Source: Pseudomonadota bacterium (GTDB lineage: Bacteria > Pseudomonadota > Gammaproteobacteria > Burkholderiales > Rhodocyclaceae). From it: 64,000 bases of DNA. Location of the stretch: NCBI GenBank assembly GCA_018262095.1, contig JAGTRW010000020.1, positions 1 to 64,000 on the forward strand, given 5' to 3'. The notes beneath the pieces are model-generated. The model saw only the letters and a program-made list of their open reading frames with translations, was not told where the DNA came from and did no database searches. The position numbers and the translations under genes are program-made. Shown in pieces: positions 8,073 to 16,444 of the stretch; within the stretch, counting starts at the first letter, position 1; the number at the start of each line of letters is the position of its first letter.

Positions 8073-9080
8073 TTACCACTTGTTGACCCAACTGGCCGGC
8101 GTTCCGGTCGTCAACATTTCGTAGGCCGCCTGCGCTGCTTTTTTCTGAATCGTTCTGACACTCGACTCCGAATACCACGCGGTGTGATCGGTCAAAATCA
8201 CATTATTGAGTTTGCGCAAGGGACACGCCGCGTCGATCGGCTCACGATCAAGCACATCGAGCGCCGCACCGAAAATTTTTCCGGCTTTGAGTGTTTCGGC
8301 CAGCGCGTGAATATCGACCAGAGCGCCACGCGCGGTATTGATGAGGCAAGTCCTTTCGTTCATCAGCGCCAGCGTGCTGGCATTGACGATGTGGCGCGTT
8401 TCCGGGGTCGCCGGCGCATGCAGCGAAATGATCTGGGCGTGGCGACAGATATCATCAAAAGAGGCCCGTTTGACCTTGAACTGGACAGCGAATTCGTCGG
8501 CGATAAAAGGGTCGTATACCAGTACCTCGTCGATGCCGAAACCGCGCATCCGTTCGAGGTAGGCGCGGGCGATCTTGCCGAAACCGAAGAGGCCGAGAGT
8601 CGAACCGGCGATGCGGTAGATCGGTTCCTTCTGGGCGATATTCCATTGTCCGGACTTGACCTGTGCGTCGCGCGCGACGACCCGGCGCACCAGCGCCAGA
8701 GTGAGCGCGGTGGCGTGATCGGCGACTTCGATCTCGGCGCCATAGTCGGGGGTATTGGCAACCTTGATGCCGCGCCTCCTCGCCGCTTCCAGATCGACGG
8801 TATCGACGCCGACACCGTAGCGGACGATGCCTCCGTTCTCGTTCAGAAGCCCAATCGCTTCTGCATCGAGAACCGGGATGTCACGGAGCATCACGATATC
8901 CAGCCCCTTGAGCTGTTCGAGCAGCCTGGTGCGATCGCCGCCCCAGCGGATAATCCGCACCTCGGCGCCGAGCGGCGAGAGCATCTCGGCTTCTACGCTA
9001 TGGTCGGCATAACCCGGCTCGGTAATTCCAACCAAGAATTTTGCTTTCCGCTTGCCCACGCACCCCAGATCCTTGTCCAT
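8073..9080 (-). CDS. D-2-hydroxyacid dehydrogenase (C-terminal-binding-protein type)
   Basis: A 335-residue NAD-dependent dehydrogenase of the D-isomer-specific 2-hydroxyacid family, phosphoglycerate dehydrogenase/CtBP branch. It shows the nucleotide-binding motif GLFGFGKIARAYL, the catalytic Arg in INTARG, the Glu region in VLDREP and the catalytic His in LTDHTAWYS. ATG 9080 is chosen over an upstream start at 9119 because GGGGAG lies about six bases before it. It is the first gene of the leftward group 9080-5776 and is divergent from the FadR-type regulator. It probably interconverts a 2-keto acid and a D-hydroxy acid formed from the compound the TRAP system imports. Confidence 0.9.
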   Translation of the reverse strand: MDKDLGCVGKRKAKFLVGITEPGYADHSVEAEMLSPLGAEVRIIRWGGDRTRLLEQLKGLDIVMLRDIPVLDAEAIGLLNENGGIVRYGVGVDTVDLEAARRRGIKVANTPDYGAEIEVADHATALTLALVRRVVARDAQVKSGQWNIAQKEPIYRIAGSTLGLFGFGKIARAYLERMRGFGIDEVLVYDPFIADEFAVQFKVKRASFDDICRHAQIISLHAPATPETRHIVNASTLALMNERTCLINTARGALVDIHALAETLKAGKIFGAALDVLDREPIDAACPLRKLNNVILTDHTAWYSESSVRTIQKKAAQAAYEMLTTGTPASWVNKW

Positions 9081-9448
9081 TCGACGCTCCCCCCAGAAAA
9101 CCATCGCCATGACGAGCACTTCAATTCACTATTTTTTGCTCCAACCGAGGTACTACTGGAATCAGTTAGGCCACTACAGTACATTAGCTAAGGTACTAAC
9201 GCAACGACGAAACACGGCGAGGCCAGCATGCCGAAAAAATACGACCAGCAGGAAAACGCCAACCTGATGCCGTTAGGCCTTTCGAAAAAAAGACTTTAAT
9301 CAATTGATTTTACTTAGATAAAATTTCGTCAATCCAAATAGTAAGAATCGGAACAGGCCAATCCGGAGCAATTTGATATTCGCAGCAGGAGCGAGTAGAG
9401 TGCGAAAAAACGGAATTAAAATTTTTATCTAAATTTTCGAGAAACGAT
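9081..9448. promoter_or_regulatory. Divergent AT-rich control region with a spaced inverted repeat
   Basis: This 368-base intergenic region separates the leftward dehydrogenase genes from the rightward regulator and TRAP genes. It is much more AT-rich than its surroundings. Two near-perfect inverted arms are visible: TTAGATAAAATTT at 9314-9326 and AAATTTTTATCTAA at 9419-9432, the second ending 16 bases before the regulator start. GGTACTA also occurs twice (near 9149 and 9192). These are candidate sites for the FadR-type regulator, which would control both directions and itself. Binding is inferred, not shown. Confidence 0.5.
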
Positions 9449-10189
9449 TTGGCACAAGTCTATTCAACCCCGCGATCAAGAAACGAATCACTGACCTCCA
9501 GGGTCTGTTCGCGTCTTCGACAAGCGATCCTCAACGCCGAATTCGGGCTTGGTGAAGTCCTGTCCGAGGACAAGCTGGCCTCGGCGTTTGGCATAAGCCG
9601 TACTCCGGTGCGGGACGCCTTGACCGCACTGCAGGCGCAAGGACTCATTGAGATAAGACCGCACCATGGAAGTCTTGTCTTCTTGCCGACACGACAAGAG
9701 GTGTCAGACCTCTACGAGTTCCGCGCAATTCTTGAATTGCAGGCGCTAAGGATGAGCATCGCTTACAAGAGGGAAAGCACCATCGCCGCGTTGCACCGCG
9801 CTAACGATGAGATGGAAGTCGGAAGAAAAAACGGCGATCTGCTGGCCGTTGCGCAAGCCGATGCCGCTTTTCACCGGGCGTTTGTCGAGAACTGTGCCAA
9901 CCAGTACCTGACCGAGTCGTACGACATTGTCTCGGGACGGGTAATCGCCATCCTGACGCGAATCTCGATGGCTTTGGGCGACATCCGCGCACGCGCGATG
10001 AATGAGCACTTGGCGATCATCACTGCACTAGAGAATGGCAATGCATCGAAAGCGAAATCGATACTGTCGTCGCACATCATGAAATCGCTCGTTTGGTTCG
10101 ATTTGGCATGCAAAGAGGGGCTCCTTACGACCCCTCATCGCTCAAAGGAATTTCCCTACGCTGACTTGACTCTGGAAAAAGAGCCTTAG
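9449..10189 (+). CDS. FadR/GntR-family transcriptional regulator
   Basis: A 246-residue DNA-binding regulator. The N-terminal winged helix-turn-helix (residues about 15-75) reads LSEDKLASAFGISRTPVRDAL, the GntR signature. The C-terminal FCD ligand domain carries the metal-binding Asp and His residues in QADAAFHRAFV and MNEHLAIITALENGN. The start is a TTG; GAGA eight bases upstream is a weak ribosome-binding site and no better in-frame start is near. It stands between a divergent dehydrogenase operon and the TRAP genes, so it is most likely the local repressor responding to the imported acid sugar or a breakdown product. Confidence 0.9.
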   Translation: MAQVYSTPRSRNESLTSRVCSRLRQAILNAEFGLGEVLSEDKLASAFGISRTPVRDALTALQAQGLIEIRPHHGSLVFLPTRQEVSDLYEFRAILELQALRMSIAYKRESTIAALHRANDEMEVGRKNGDLLAVAQADAAFHRAFVENCANQYLTESYDIVSGRVIAILTRISMALGDIRARAMNEHLAIITALENGNASKAKSILSSHIMKSLVWFDLACKEGLLTTPHRSKEFPYADLTLEKEP

Positions 10190-10290
10190 CATCGAGAAAA
10201 AGTTGAAGGGTCGGCGAATACGAGATTCGTCCATCAATTTGTAAAAAGCAGGAATAAACGTCCACTGAATGATTATGAGGAACGGCTTAC

Positions 10291-10836
10291 ATGCAAAAAC
10301 TGATTGATGGATTTTTCAAGCTGCTCGAATTTCTGGTCGTGGCGATGTTGTTCGCCATGGTGGTCATGGTCTTTGGCAACGTGCTGATGCGCTACGCCTT
10401 CGACACAGGAATCACGGTCAGCGAAGAAATGTCGCGCTACTGCTTCATCTGGCTCACCTACTTGGGCGCCATGGTGGCCATGCGCGAAGGCGGGCACCTG
10501 GGAATGGATACCCTGGTCAAGGTCCTGCCAGTGACCGGCAAGAAAGTCTGCCTGTTCCTCAGCGAGCTGCTGATGTTGATGTGCAACGGCATGTTTCTGT
10601 GGGGAACCTACCAAATGCACGAGTTGCAGGTGACCAATATTTCACCGGTCGTTGGCATCTCGATGATCTGGATTTACGGCATCGGCTATGTCGTCAGCGT
10701 GGTGATGGGCGCCATCAACATCAACAAACTCTACTTGCTGCTCTCCGGACAGTTAAGCGAAAAGGATATGGTGCAGATCATAGAAACCGAGGGCCTCAAG
10801 GAAGCCGGAGCACAACTCAAAGATGTGAAGGCCTAA
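10291..10836 (+). CDS. dctQ: TRAP transporter small permease (DctQ)
   Basis: A 181-residue inner-membrane protein with four predicted hydrophobic segments, the first being LVVAMLFAMVVMVFGNVLM. The motif EEMSRYCFIWLTYLGAMVAMRE is typical of DctQ. It forms the membrane unit of a TRAP transporter with the large permease encoded four bases downstream. GAGGA precedes the ATG. The C-terminal 35 residues are charged and presumably cytoplasmic. It is co-transcribed with the large permease and the binding protein; the regulator ends about 100 bases upstream. Confidence 0.92.
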   Translation: MQKLIDGFFKLLEFLVVAMLFAMVVMVFGNVLMRYAFDTGITVSEEMSRYCFIWLTYLGAMVAMREGGHLGMDTLVKVLPVTGKKVCLFLSELLMLMCNGMFLWGTYQMHELQVTNISPVVGISMIWIYGIGYVVSVVMGAININKLYLLLSGQLSEKDMVQIIETEGLKEAGAQLKDVKA

Positions 10837-10839
10837 GCC

Positions 10840-12138
10840 ATGACCGTAACCATATTTGTCTCTTCCTTGATCGCGGCGATGGCGCTTGGCATGCCGATCG
10901 CCTACTCGCTGCTGGTCTGCGGCGTCAGCTTGATGGCTTACCTGGCCAGCAACGGCACGCTGGCCGCGTTCGACACGCAAATATTGGCGCAACGTTTTGT
11001 CGATGGCGCCGACAACTTCCCCTTGCTCGCGGTGCCTTTCTTCCTGCTGGCCGGTGAGTTCATGAACGCCGGCGGTTTGAGTAAACGCATCGTTGATCTC
11101 GGCGTCGCCTGGGTCGGACACTTGCGCGGCGGCCTCGGTTATGTGGCGGTGATGGCGGCGATCATCATGGCCTCGCTGTCCGGTTCGGCGATCGCCGATA
11201 CGGCAGCAATCGCCGCGATCGTCATCCCGATGATGAAGGCCGCCGGTTACAACCTGGGACGCGCCGCGGGACTGGTGGCCGCCGGCGGCATCATCGCACC
11301 GGTGATTCCGCCGTCGATCGGTTTCATCATCTTCGGCGTCGCGGCCAACGTCTCGATCACCAAGCTTTTTCTTGCCGGCATTGTTCCCGGCGTGATGATG
11401 GGCCTGGCAATCGGCATCGCCTGGTGGCTAGTGGCGAAAAAAGAGAACGTTGCGCGGACGCCCAAATTGCCGCTCGCCGAGCGCCTGAAAATTACCGCCA
11501 ACAGCACCTTTGCCATGTTCCTGCCGATCATCATCATCGGCGGCATGAAGGCCGGCGTGTTTACGCCGACCGAGGCCGCCGTGGTCGCCGCCGTGTACTC
11601 TTTTCTCGTCGGCATGTTCATTTACCGCGAGTTGAAATGGGGCGACATTTACGGCCTGTTTCTGGCCGCCGGAAAAACGACCGCGGTGGTGATGTTCCTG
11701 GTCGCAGCGGCGATGGTCAGCGCCTGGCTGATCACGGTCGCCAACATTCCGACCGAAGTCGCCGCCATGCTCGAACCCTTCATGGGCAACAAGACGCTGA
11801 TGATGCTCGTCATGATGGTGCTGATCGTCGTCGTCGGCACGGCGCTCGACTTGACGCCGACGGTGCTGATTCTGACCCCGGTATTGATGCCAGTCGTGCT
11901 CAAGGCCGGCATTGATCCCGTTTACTTTGGCGTGCTGTTCATCATGAACAACGCGATTGGCTTGATCACGCCACCGGTCGGCACCGTGCTCAACGTCGTT
12001 TGTGGCGTGGCCAAGATCACCATGGACGAATCCTTCAAGGGCGTGTTGCCGTTCTTGTACGCTGAATTGATTGTGCTTTTCCTGTTGGTGTTCATCCCCG
12101 AATTGGTGACTGTCCCCCTGCAATGGTGGATGCGCTGA
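10840..12138 (+). CDS. dctM: TRAP transporter large permease (DctM)
   Basis: A 432-residue inner-membrane secondary transporter with about twelve hydrophobic segments. DctM signatures include FPLLAVPFFLLAGEFMNAGG, ALSGSAIADTAAI-like SLSGSAIADTA, PPSIGFIIFG and NNAIGLITPPVG. It drives uptake of an organic acid, probably a sugar acid, with sodium or protons, using the periplasmic binding protein encoded next. Its start lies immediately after the small-permease stop. The length is normal for the family and no frame disruption is seen. Confidence 0.95.
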   Translation: MTVTIFVSSLIAAMALGMPIAYSLLVCGVSLMAYLASNGTLAAFDTQILAQRFVDGADNFPLLAVPFFLLAGEFMNAGGLSKRIVDLGVAWVGHLRGGLGYVAVMAAIIMASLSGSAIADTAAIAAIVIPMMKAAGYNLGRAAGLVAAGGIIAPVIPPSIGFIIFGVAANVSITKLFLAGIVPGVMMGLAIGIAWWLVAKKENVARTPKLPLAERLKITANSTFAMFLPIIIIGGMKAGVFTPTEAAVVAAVYSFLVGMFIYRELKWGDIYGLFLAAGKTTAVVMFLVAAAMVSAWLITVANIPTEVAAMLEPFMGNKTLMMLVMMVLIVVVGTALDLTPTVLILTPVLMPVVLKAGIDPVYFGVLFIMNNAIGLITPPVGTVLNVVCGVAKITMDESFKGVLPFLYAELIVLFLLVFIPELVTVPLQWWMR

Positions 12139-12192
12139 TTCACGCTGTAAGTTCTCTTTATCCTTGCTTTATAAACTGGAGGCTTCTGAACC

Positions 12193-13209
12193 ATGAAACG
12201 TCATAATCTCGCTCTTCATGCGGCGCTTATCGTGGCAGGCACCTTGCTCGCTGCCCCTTCGGCCTTTGCTCAGTTTAGTGAACGCAATATCAAACTCAGC
12301 AACGGGGTGAACGAAGACCACCCCGTTGGCGCGGGCATCAAACGCATGCAAGAAGTGCTCAACGCCAAGTCGGGCGGCAAGATGAAAATAGTTGCTTTCT
12401 GGGGTGGCGCGGCGGGTGGCGACTTGCAGGCGACGCAAGCCTTGCGCGCCGGAACGCAGGAGATGGTGATCCCGTCGACTTCGCCGCTGGTGGGAATCGT
12501 CAAAGAATTGGGGGTGTTTGACCTGCCCTTCCTTTTTGCCAACGAAAAGGAAGCCGACGCAGTGCTCGACGGCCCGGCAGGTCAGTTTATGAACAAGAAG
12601 CTTGAAGAGGTTGGCTTGGTCAACCTGGCGTACTGGGAAAACGGTTTCCGTAACCTGACCAACAGCAAACACCCGGTAGCGAAGGTTGAAGACTTTTCCG
12701 GAATCAAAGTGCGCGTGATGCAGAACAATATCTTCCTCGACACTTTCAAGACGCTGGGGAGCAACGCGGTCCCCATGGCGTTTGGCGAAGTATTCACGGC
12801 GCTCGAAACAAAAACCATCGACGGCCAGGAAAATCCGTTCGTCACCATCAATACCAGCAAGTATTACGAAGTGCAAAAATACTTGAGCGTGACCCGCCAC
12901 GCGTACACGCCCTTCCTCGTTTTGTACAGCAAAAAAATGTTTGATGCCCTGAGCAAGGACGAGCAAGCCGCCTTGCGTGAAGCGGCTCTCGAAGGCCAAA
13001 AAGTGCAGCGCGCGACAATCCGCGCGAGCGACAGCAAAGCGCTGGCTGAACTGAAAACACGCGGCATGCAGGTCAATGAAATCACGCCTGCAGAGCAAAA
13101 ACGCATGCTTGAAAAAGTAAAATCGGTGTACGAAAAGAACTCGGCCACGATTGGTGCCGAGACCATCAACACGGTGATGGATGGACTGAAGAAGTCCCGC
13201 GGCGGCTGA
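12193..13209 (+). CDS. dctP: TRAP transporter solute-binding protein (DctP)
   Basis: A 338-residue periplasmic binding protein. The signal peptide is about 26 residues (hydrophobic ALIVAGTLLAAPSAFA then Q). The mature part has DctP features: GVNEDHPVGAGIKRMQEVL, an Arg for carboxylate binding in the segment GIKVRVMQNN, and the QENPFVTI motif near residue 215. The ligand is probably a C4-C6 sugar acid, but binding specificity cannot be read from sequence. GGAGG lies upstream of the ATG. It is the last gene of the TRAP operon; a 10-base-pair hairpin follows the stop. Confidence 0.93.
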   Translation: MKRHNLALHAALIVAGTLLAAPSAFAQFSERNIKLSNGVNEDHPVGAGIKRMQEVLNAKSGGKMKIVAFWGGAAGGDLQATQALRAGTQEMVIPSTSPLVGIVKELGVFDLPFLFANEKEADAVLDGPAGQFMNKKLEEVGLVNLAYWENGFRNLTNSKHPVAKVEDFSGIKVRVMQNNIFLDTFKTLGSNAVPMAFGEVFTALETKTIDGQENPFVTINTSKYYEVQKYLSVTRHAYTPFLVLYSKKMFDALSKDEQAALREAALEGQKVQRATIRASDSKALAELKTRGMQVNEITPAEQKRMLEKVKSVYEKNSATIGAETINTVMDGLKKSRGG

Positions 13210-13226
13210 TTCGTCGCTTGCCCTAA

Positions 13227-13250
13227 GCCGCTGTCGATCACGACAGCGGC
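13227..13250. terminator. Hairpin between convergent TRAP operon and dnaB
   Basis: Ten perfect base pairs (13227-13236 with 13241-13250) close a four-base ATCA loop. It lacks a T-tract, but its place between the convergent dctP and dnaB stop codons suggests a transcription barrier or RNA end-stabilising hairpin. Confidence 0.5.
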
Positions 13251-13269
13251 GTGCGCCGCCTATCCCAGA

Positions 13270-14679
13270 TCAGTACGCCCCGGGATTCGCGAAATTCTCG
13301 AAGCGCGTGTATTCACCGATGAAGGTCAGGCGAACCATGCCGATCGGGCCGTTACGCTGCTTGCCGATGATGATTTCGGCGCTGCCCTTGTCGGGCGTGT
13401 CGGGGTTATAGACTTCGTCGCGATAGATGAACATGATCACGTCGGCGTCCTGCTCGATGGCGCCCGATTCGCGCAGATCGGACATCACCGGGCGCTTGTT
13501 CGGCCGCTGTTCAAGCGAACGGTTAAGCTGCGACAGCGCCATCACCGGCACGTTGAGCTCCTTGGCCAGGCCTTTGAGCGAGCGCGAAATTTCCGAGATC
13601 TCGGTGGCCCGGTTTTCGCCGCCGCCGGCGCTCGCCGACGACATCAGCTGCAGGTAGTCGATGACGATCAGGCCGAGCTTGCCGCACTGGCGGTGCAGCC
13701 GGCGCGCGCGCGCGCGCAGGTCGATCGGGTTCAAGGCCGGCGTCTCGTCGATGTAGAGCGGCGCTTCGTGCATCTTGCCGAGCGCGAACGAGAGGCGCGA
13801 CCACTCGTCGTCGTTGAGCTTGCCGGTGCGTACGCGGTGCGCGTCGAGCTTGCCGACCGACGAGAGCATGCGCATCGCGAGCTGGGCGCCGCCCATTTCC
13901 ATCGAGAACACGGCGACCGGCAGGCCGACTTCGATCGCCACGTGCTCGGCCATATTGAGCGCAAACGAGGTCTTGCCCATCGACGGGCGACCGGCGACGA
14001 TCAACAGGTCACCCGGCTGCAGTCCCGAGGTTTTGGCGTCAAGATCGTGGTAGCCGGTCGGCACGCCGGTGATGTCCGACGGGTTGTCGCGGTCGTGCAG
14101 CTCCTGGATGCGCTCGACGACCTGGGTGAGCAACGGATTGATGTGCTGAAAACCGGTCTGGTGACGAAAGCCGCTCTCGGCGATGGCGAAGACCTTGGCC
14201 TCGGCCTCGTCGAGCAACTGCTTCGGGTCGCGGCCCAGCGGGTTGAGCGCGCTGCCGGCGATCTCGTCGCCGGCGGTGACCAGTTGGCGCAGGACGGCGC
14301 GTTCGCGAACAATTTCGGCGTAACGCCTGATGTTCGCCGCCGACGGGGTATTGGCCGCCAGTTCGCCGAGATAGGCAAGGCCGCCGGTCTCGCTTCCCTC
14401 GCCGGCCAGATCGAGACTTTCGGCGACGGTGACGACGTCGACCGGCTTGCTGCGCTCGAGCAGCTTGCGGATCTGGCGGTAGATGCGCTTGTGTTCGTCG
14501 CGGTAGAAATCGCCCTCGCCGACCAGGTCGGCGATCTTGTCGAAGGCCTGGTTGTCGAGCAGCAAGCCGCCGAGCACCGACTGTTCGGCCTCGATCGAAT
14601 GCGGCGGAATGCGCAGCGCAGCGATCGCCGGATCGATCTGCGGCTTCTTCTGGTAGTCTGAATTGAACGGTTTGGCCAT
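13270..14679 (-). CDS. dnaB: Replicative DNA helicase DnaB
   Basis: The 469-residue hexameric helicase that unwinds DNA at the replication fork. The N-terminal DnaB domain (IPPHSIEAEQSVLGGLLLD) is followed by a RecA-like motor with Walker A GRPSMGKTSFALN near residue 235, Walker B LIVIDYLQLM, and the C-terminal DnaB segment SLKGLAKELNVPVMALSQLNR. No intein is present. It follows the rpsF-priB-rpsR-rplI operon, separated by a terminator hairpin, an arrangement usual in betaproteobacteria. Confidence 0.97.
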   Translation of the reverse strand: MAKPFNSDYQKKPQIDPAIAALRIPPHSIEAEQSVLGGLLLDNQAFDKIADLVGEGDFYRDEHKRIYRQIRKLLERSKPVDVVTVAESLDLAGEGSETGGLAYLGELAANTPSAANIRRYAEIVRERAVLRQLVTAGDEIAGSALNPLGRDPKQLLDEAEAKVFAIAESGFRHQTGFQHINPLLTQVVERIQELHDRDNPSDITGVPTGYHDLDAKTSGLQPGDLLIVAGRPSMGKTSFALNMAEHVAIEVGLPVAVFSMEMGGAQLAMRMLSSVGKLDAHRVRTGKLNDDEWSRLSFALGKMHEAPLYIDETPALNPIDLRARARRLHRQCGKLGLIVIDYLQLMSSASAGGGENRATEISEISRSLKGLAKELNVPVMALSQLNRSLEQRPNKRPVMSDLRESGAIEQDADVIMFIYRDEVYNPDTPDKGSAEIIIGKQRNGPIGMVRLTFIGEYTRFENFANPGAY

Positions 14680-14752
14680 GAAAATTCCGGTGCTTGAAAC
14701 GAGTCAGGCGCAGAGTTTACCCCGACCCAGGGCATCCCGCCGGCTGATAATG

Positions 14753-14784
14753 AAAAAAGCCTTGCACCAGGGCAAGGCTTTTTT
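14753..14784. terminator. Bidirectional-looking terminator between rplI and dnaB
   Basis: A stem of seven GC-containing pairs (14759-14765 with 14772-14778), extended by A-T pairs, is flanked by six A residues on one side and six T residues on the other. On the minus strand it ends the ribosomal-protein operon before dnaB. Confidence 0.85.
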
Positions 14785-14828
14785 GTTCAGGCGCCGCCAG
14801 CGCGCTGGCGCGCCACGGCTTCGGCAGC

Positions 14829-15278
14829 TTACTGCTCGCCGACCACGACCACCGTGATGTTGGCCAGCACGTCGGTGTGCAGCGCGATATCCAGCGTCGA
14901 CTCGCCGACTGCTTTGAGCGGGCCCGTCGGCATGCGGATGTCGGACTTCTCGATGTCAAAACCGAGCGCCTTCAGACCGTCGGCGATGTCGCTGTTGCCG
15001 ACCGAGCCGAACAGACGACCATCGACGCCAGCCTTGCGCGCGACAGTGACGACCACACCGGACAGCTTCTCGGCAAAAGCCTGGGCAGCAACCAGCTTTT
15101 CGGCAGCAGCCTTCTCGAGCTCGGCGCGGCGGCCTTCGAATTCCTTCATCGCCAGCGGCGTGGCACGCTTGGCCTTGCCTTGCGGAATCAGGAAGTTGCG
15201 CGCGTAACCGTCCTTGACCTTGACCAGATCACCGAGGCCACCGAGGTTGACGACCTTCTCCATCAGAATAATTTGCAT
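14829..15278 (-). CDS. rplI: 50S ribosomal protein L9
   Basis: The 149-residue large-subunit protein L9. It starts [32 protein letters not shown] in pieces typical of the N-terminal rRNA-binding domain, followed by the connecting helix and the C-terminal domain ([26 protein letters not shown]). The length is normal. It is the last gene of the rpsF-priB-rpsR-rplI operon, 14 bases after rpsR. Confidence 0.98.
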   Translation of the reverse strand: MQIILMEKVVNLGGLGDLVKVKDGYARNFLIPQGKAKRATPLAMKEFEGRRAELEKAAAEKLVAAQAFAEKLSGVVVTVARKAGVDGRLFGSVGNSDIADGLKALGFDIEKSDIRMPTGPLKAVGESTLDIALHTDVLANITVVVVGEQ

Positions 15279-15292
15279 CGTCTACTCCTCGA

Positions 15293-15568
15293 TTATTGGT
15301 GGTTGTCGGTGTAAGGCAGCAGCGCCAGGAAGCGCGCGCGCTTGATCGCCACCGACAGCAGACGCTGATAACCCGCCTTGGTACCGGTCAGACGAGCCGG
15401 CATGATCTTGGCGTTCTCAGCAACGTATTCCTTGAACAGGTCGACATCCTTGTAATCGATGCCTTCCATCTTCTCAAGACTGAAGCGGCAGAACTTGCGG
15501 CGCTTGAACAGGCCACTGCCACGTTTTTTGACGTTCTTGTCATCCTTCTTCTTGAAGAACCTACCCAT
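15293..15568 (-). CDS. rpsR: 30S ribosomal protein S18
   Basis: A 91-residue small-subunit protein that binds 16S rRNA together with S6. It has the S18 core [19 protein letters not shown] followed by [31 protein letters not shown]. The start codon overlaps the end of priB by eight bases, and AAGGA within priB is the ribosome-binding site, so translation is probably coupled. Confidence 0.98.
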   Translation of the reverse strand: MGRFFKKKDDKNVKKRGSGLFKRRKFCRFSLEKMEGIDYKDVDLFKEYVAENAKIMPARLTGTKAGYQRLLSVAIKRARFLALLPYTDNHQ

Positions 15569-15869
15569 TTTGATTTCCTTCTACAAATTCGATCGTTGTT
15601 ACATGCAATCTCAGCTGTTTGCTGTGCTGGCTCTTGGCAGTCAGGAAGCCGGTCAAATGAACCGTCACTCCCGGTGTCGCAGCCTGCAGCCATCTCGCCG
15701 TTTGACCCAGACCGATGGCCTGGATTTCGCACTCGACACGCCGCGGGCTACCCGCTTCAACCTGCTCCGACTGGTGCCCGATCACACATTCCGTTACCGG
15801 CACCTTGGCCGGGGTGAAACGCAGCGCGCTGCGCTCGATCAGGATTCCAGTCAGTTCAACGCGATTCAG
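15561..15869 (-). CDS. priB: Primosomal replication protein PriB, probable CTG start
   Basis: A single-stranded-DNA-binding OB-fold protein of replication restart. The obvious open frame from GTG 15803 gives only 80 residues and lacks the first strand of the fold. Reading upstream in frame gives [20 protein letters not shown], which is the expected N-terminus of PriB. No ATG, GTG or TTG is available at the right point. The codon where homologs have their initiator is CTG at 15869-15867, with GAGG five bases upstream. That gives 102 residues, the normal length. It lies between rpsF and rpsR and overlaps the rpsR start by eight bases. Confidence 0.85.
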   Translation of the reverse strand: MNRVELTGILIERSALRFTPAKVPVTECVIGHQSEQVEAGSPRRVECEIQAIGLGQTARWLQAATPGVTVHLTGFLTAKSQHSKQLRLHVTTIEFVEGNQNG

Positions 15870-15883
15870 CTGAGCCTCGATAG

Positions 15884-16279
15884 TCAGGCCGCGGGTTGCT
15901 CGGCAGCGGCTTCAACTGCAACCACCGCTTCTTCGCGAACTTCCATCATCGACTTGGACTTCTCTTCCTTCATCATCGGCGACGGCTCGGTGACCGCGCG
16001 CTTCATCTTGATGGTCAGGTGACGAAGCACCGCGTCGTTGAATTTGAAGCCGTGCTCAAGTTCGGCAAGCACTTCACCGTTGCACTCGATATTCATCAGC
16101 ACATAGTGAGCCTTGTGCAGCTTCTGGATCGGGTAGGCCAGCTGACGACGACCCCAGTCTTCGAGACGGTGCACCTGACCGCCGTGCGTGGCAACAAGTG
16201 CCTTGTAACGCTCGACCATCGCCGGGACCTGTTCACTCTGATCCGGATGGACGATAAAAACGATTTCATAATGGCGCAT
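15884..16279 (-). CDS. rpsF: 30S ribosomal protein S6
   Basis: A 131-residue small-subunit protein that pairs with S18. It begins [21 protein letters not shown] and includes the conserved [29 protein letters not shown] 16279 is chosen because GAGGAG lies seven bases upstream; the longer open frame from 16327 has an unlikely N-terminus. The Ala/Glu-rich C-terminal tail ([12 protein letters not shown]) is common in betaproteobacterial S6. It is the first gene of the operon. Confidence 0.98.
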   Translation of the reverse strand: MRHYEIVFIVHPDQSEQVPAMVERYKALVATHGGQVHRLEDWGRRQLAYPIQKLHKAHYVLMNIECNGEVLAELEHGFKFNDAVLRHLTIKMKRAVTEPSPMMKEEKSKSMMEVREEAVVAVEAAAEQPAA

Positions 16280-16343
16280 GAACACTCCTCGTGGTTGAAG
16301 CCCCCCGCCATGCGAACGGTGGAGCAAGGTGGAAAAGCCGAGT

Positions 16344-16373
16344 ATTGTAGCCGATTAAGCGCTTGACAATCAA
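16344..16373 (-). promoter_or_regulatory. Promoter of the rpsF-priB-rpsR-rplI operon
   Basis: On the minus strand a -35 hexamer TTGATT (16373-16368) and a -10 hexamer TACAAT (16349-16344) are 18 bases apart. Transcription would start about 60 bases before rpsF. The leader contains a CACCG...GGCGGGG hairpin that could be an S6:S18 autoregulatory site, but I cannot confirm that structure. Confidence 0.6.
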
Positions 16374-16444
16374 TGCTTTTCGGTGCTGCCGCCGGCAGCG
16401 GCCGGGAAGCGCCTGCTGCCGGGCACTTCCTGGCCAGCGCGGGC

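Noticed and set aside
9228-9299. Possible 23-residue peptide gene in the divergent control region
   Set aside because: GAGG lies upstream, but the peptide has no recognisable features and the region is better explained as regulatory DNA.
13679-13720. GC alternating run (GCGCGCGCGC) within dnaB considered as a simple repeat
   Set aside because: It encodes the normal Arg-Ala-Arg segment of DnaB and the frame is undisturbed.
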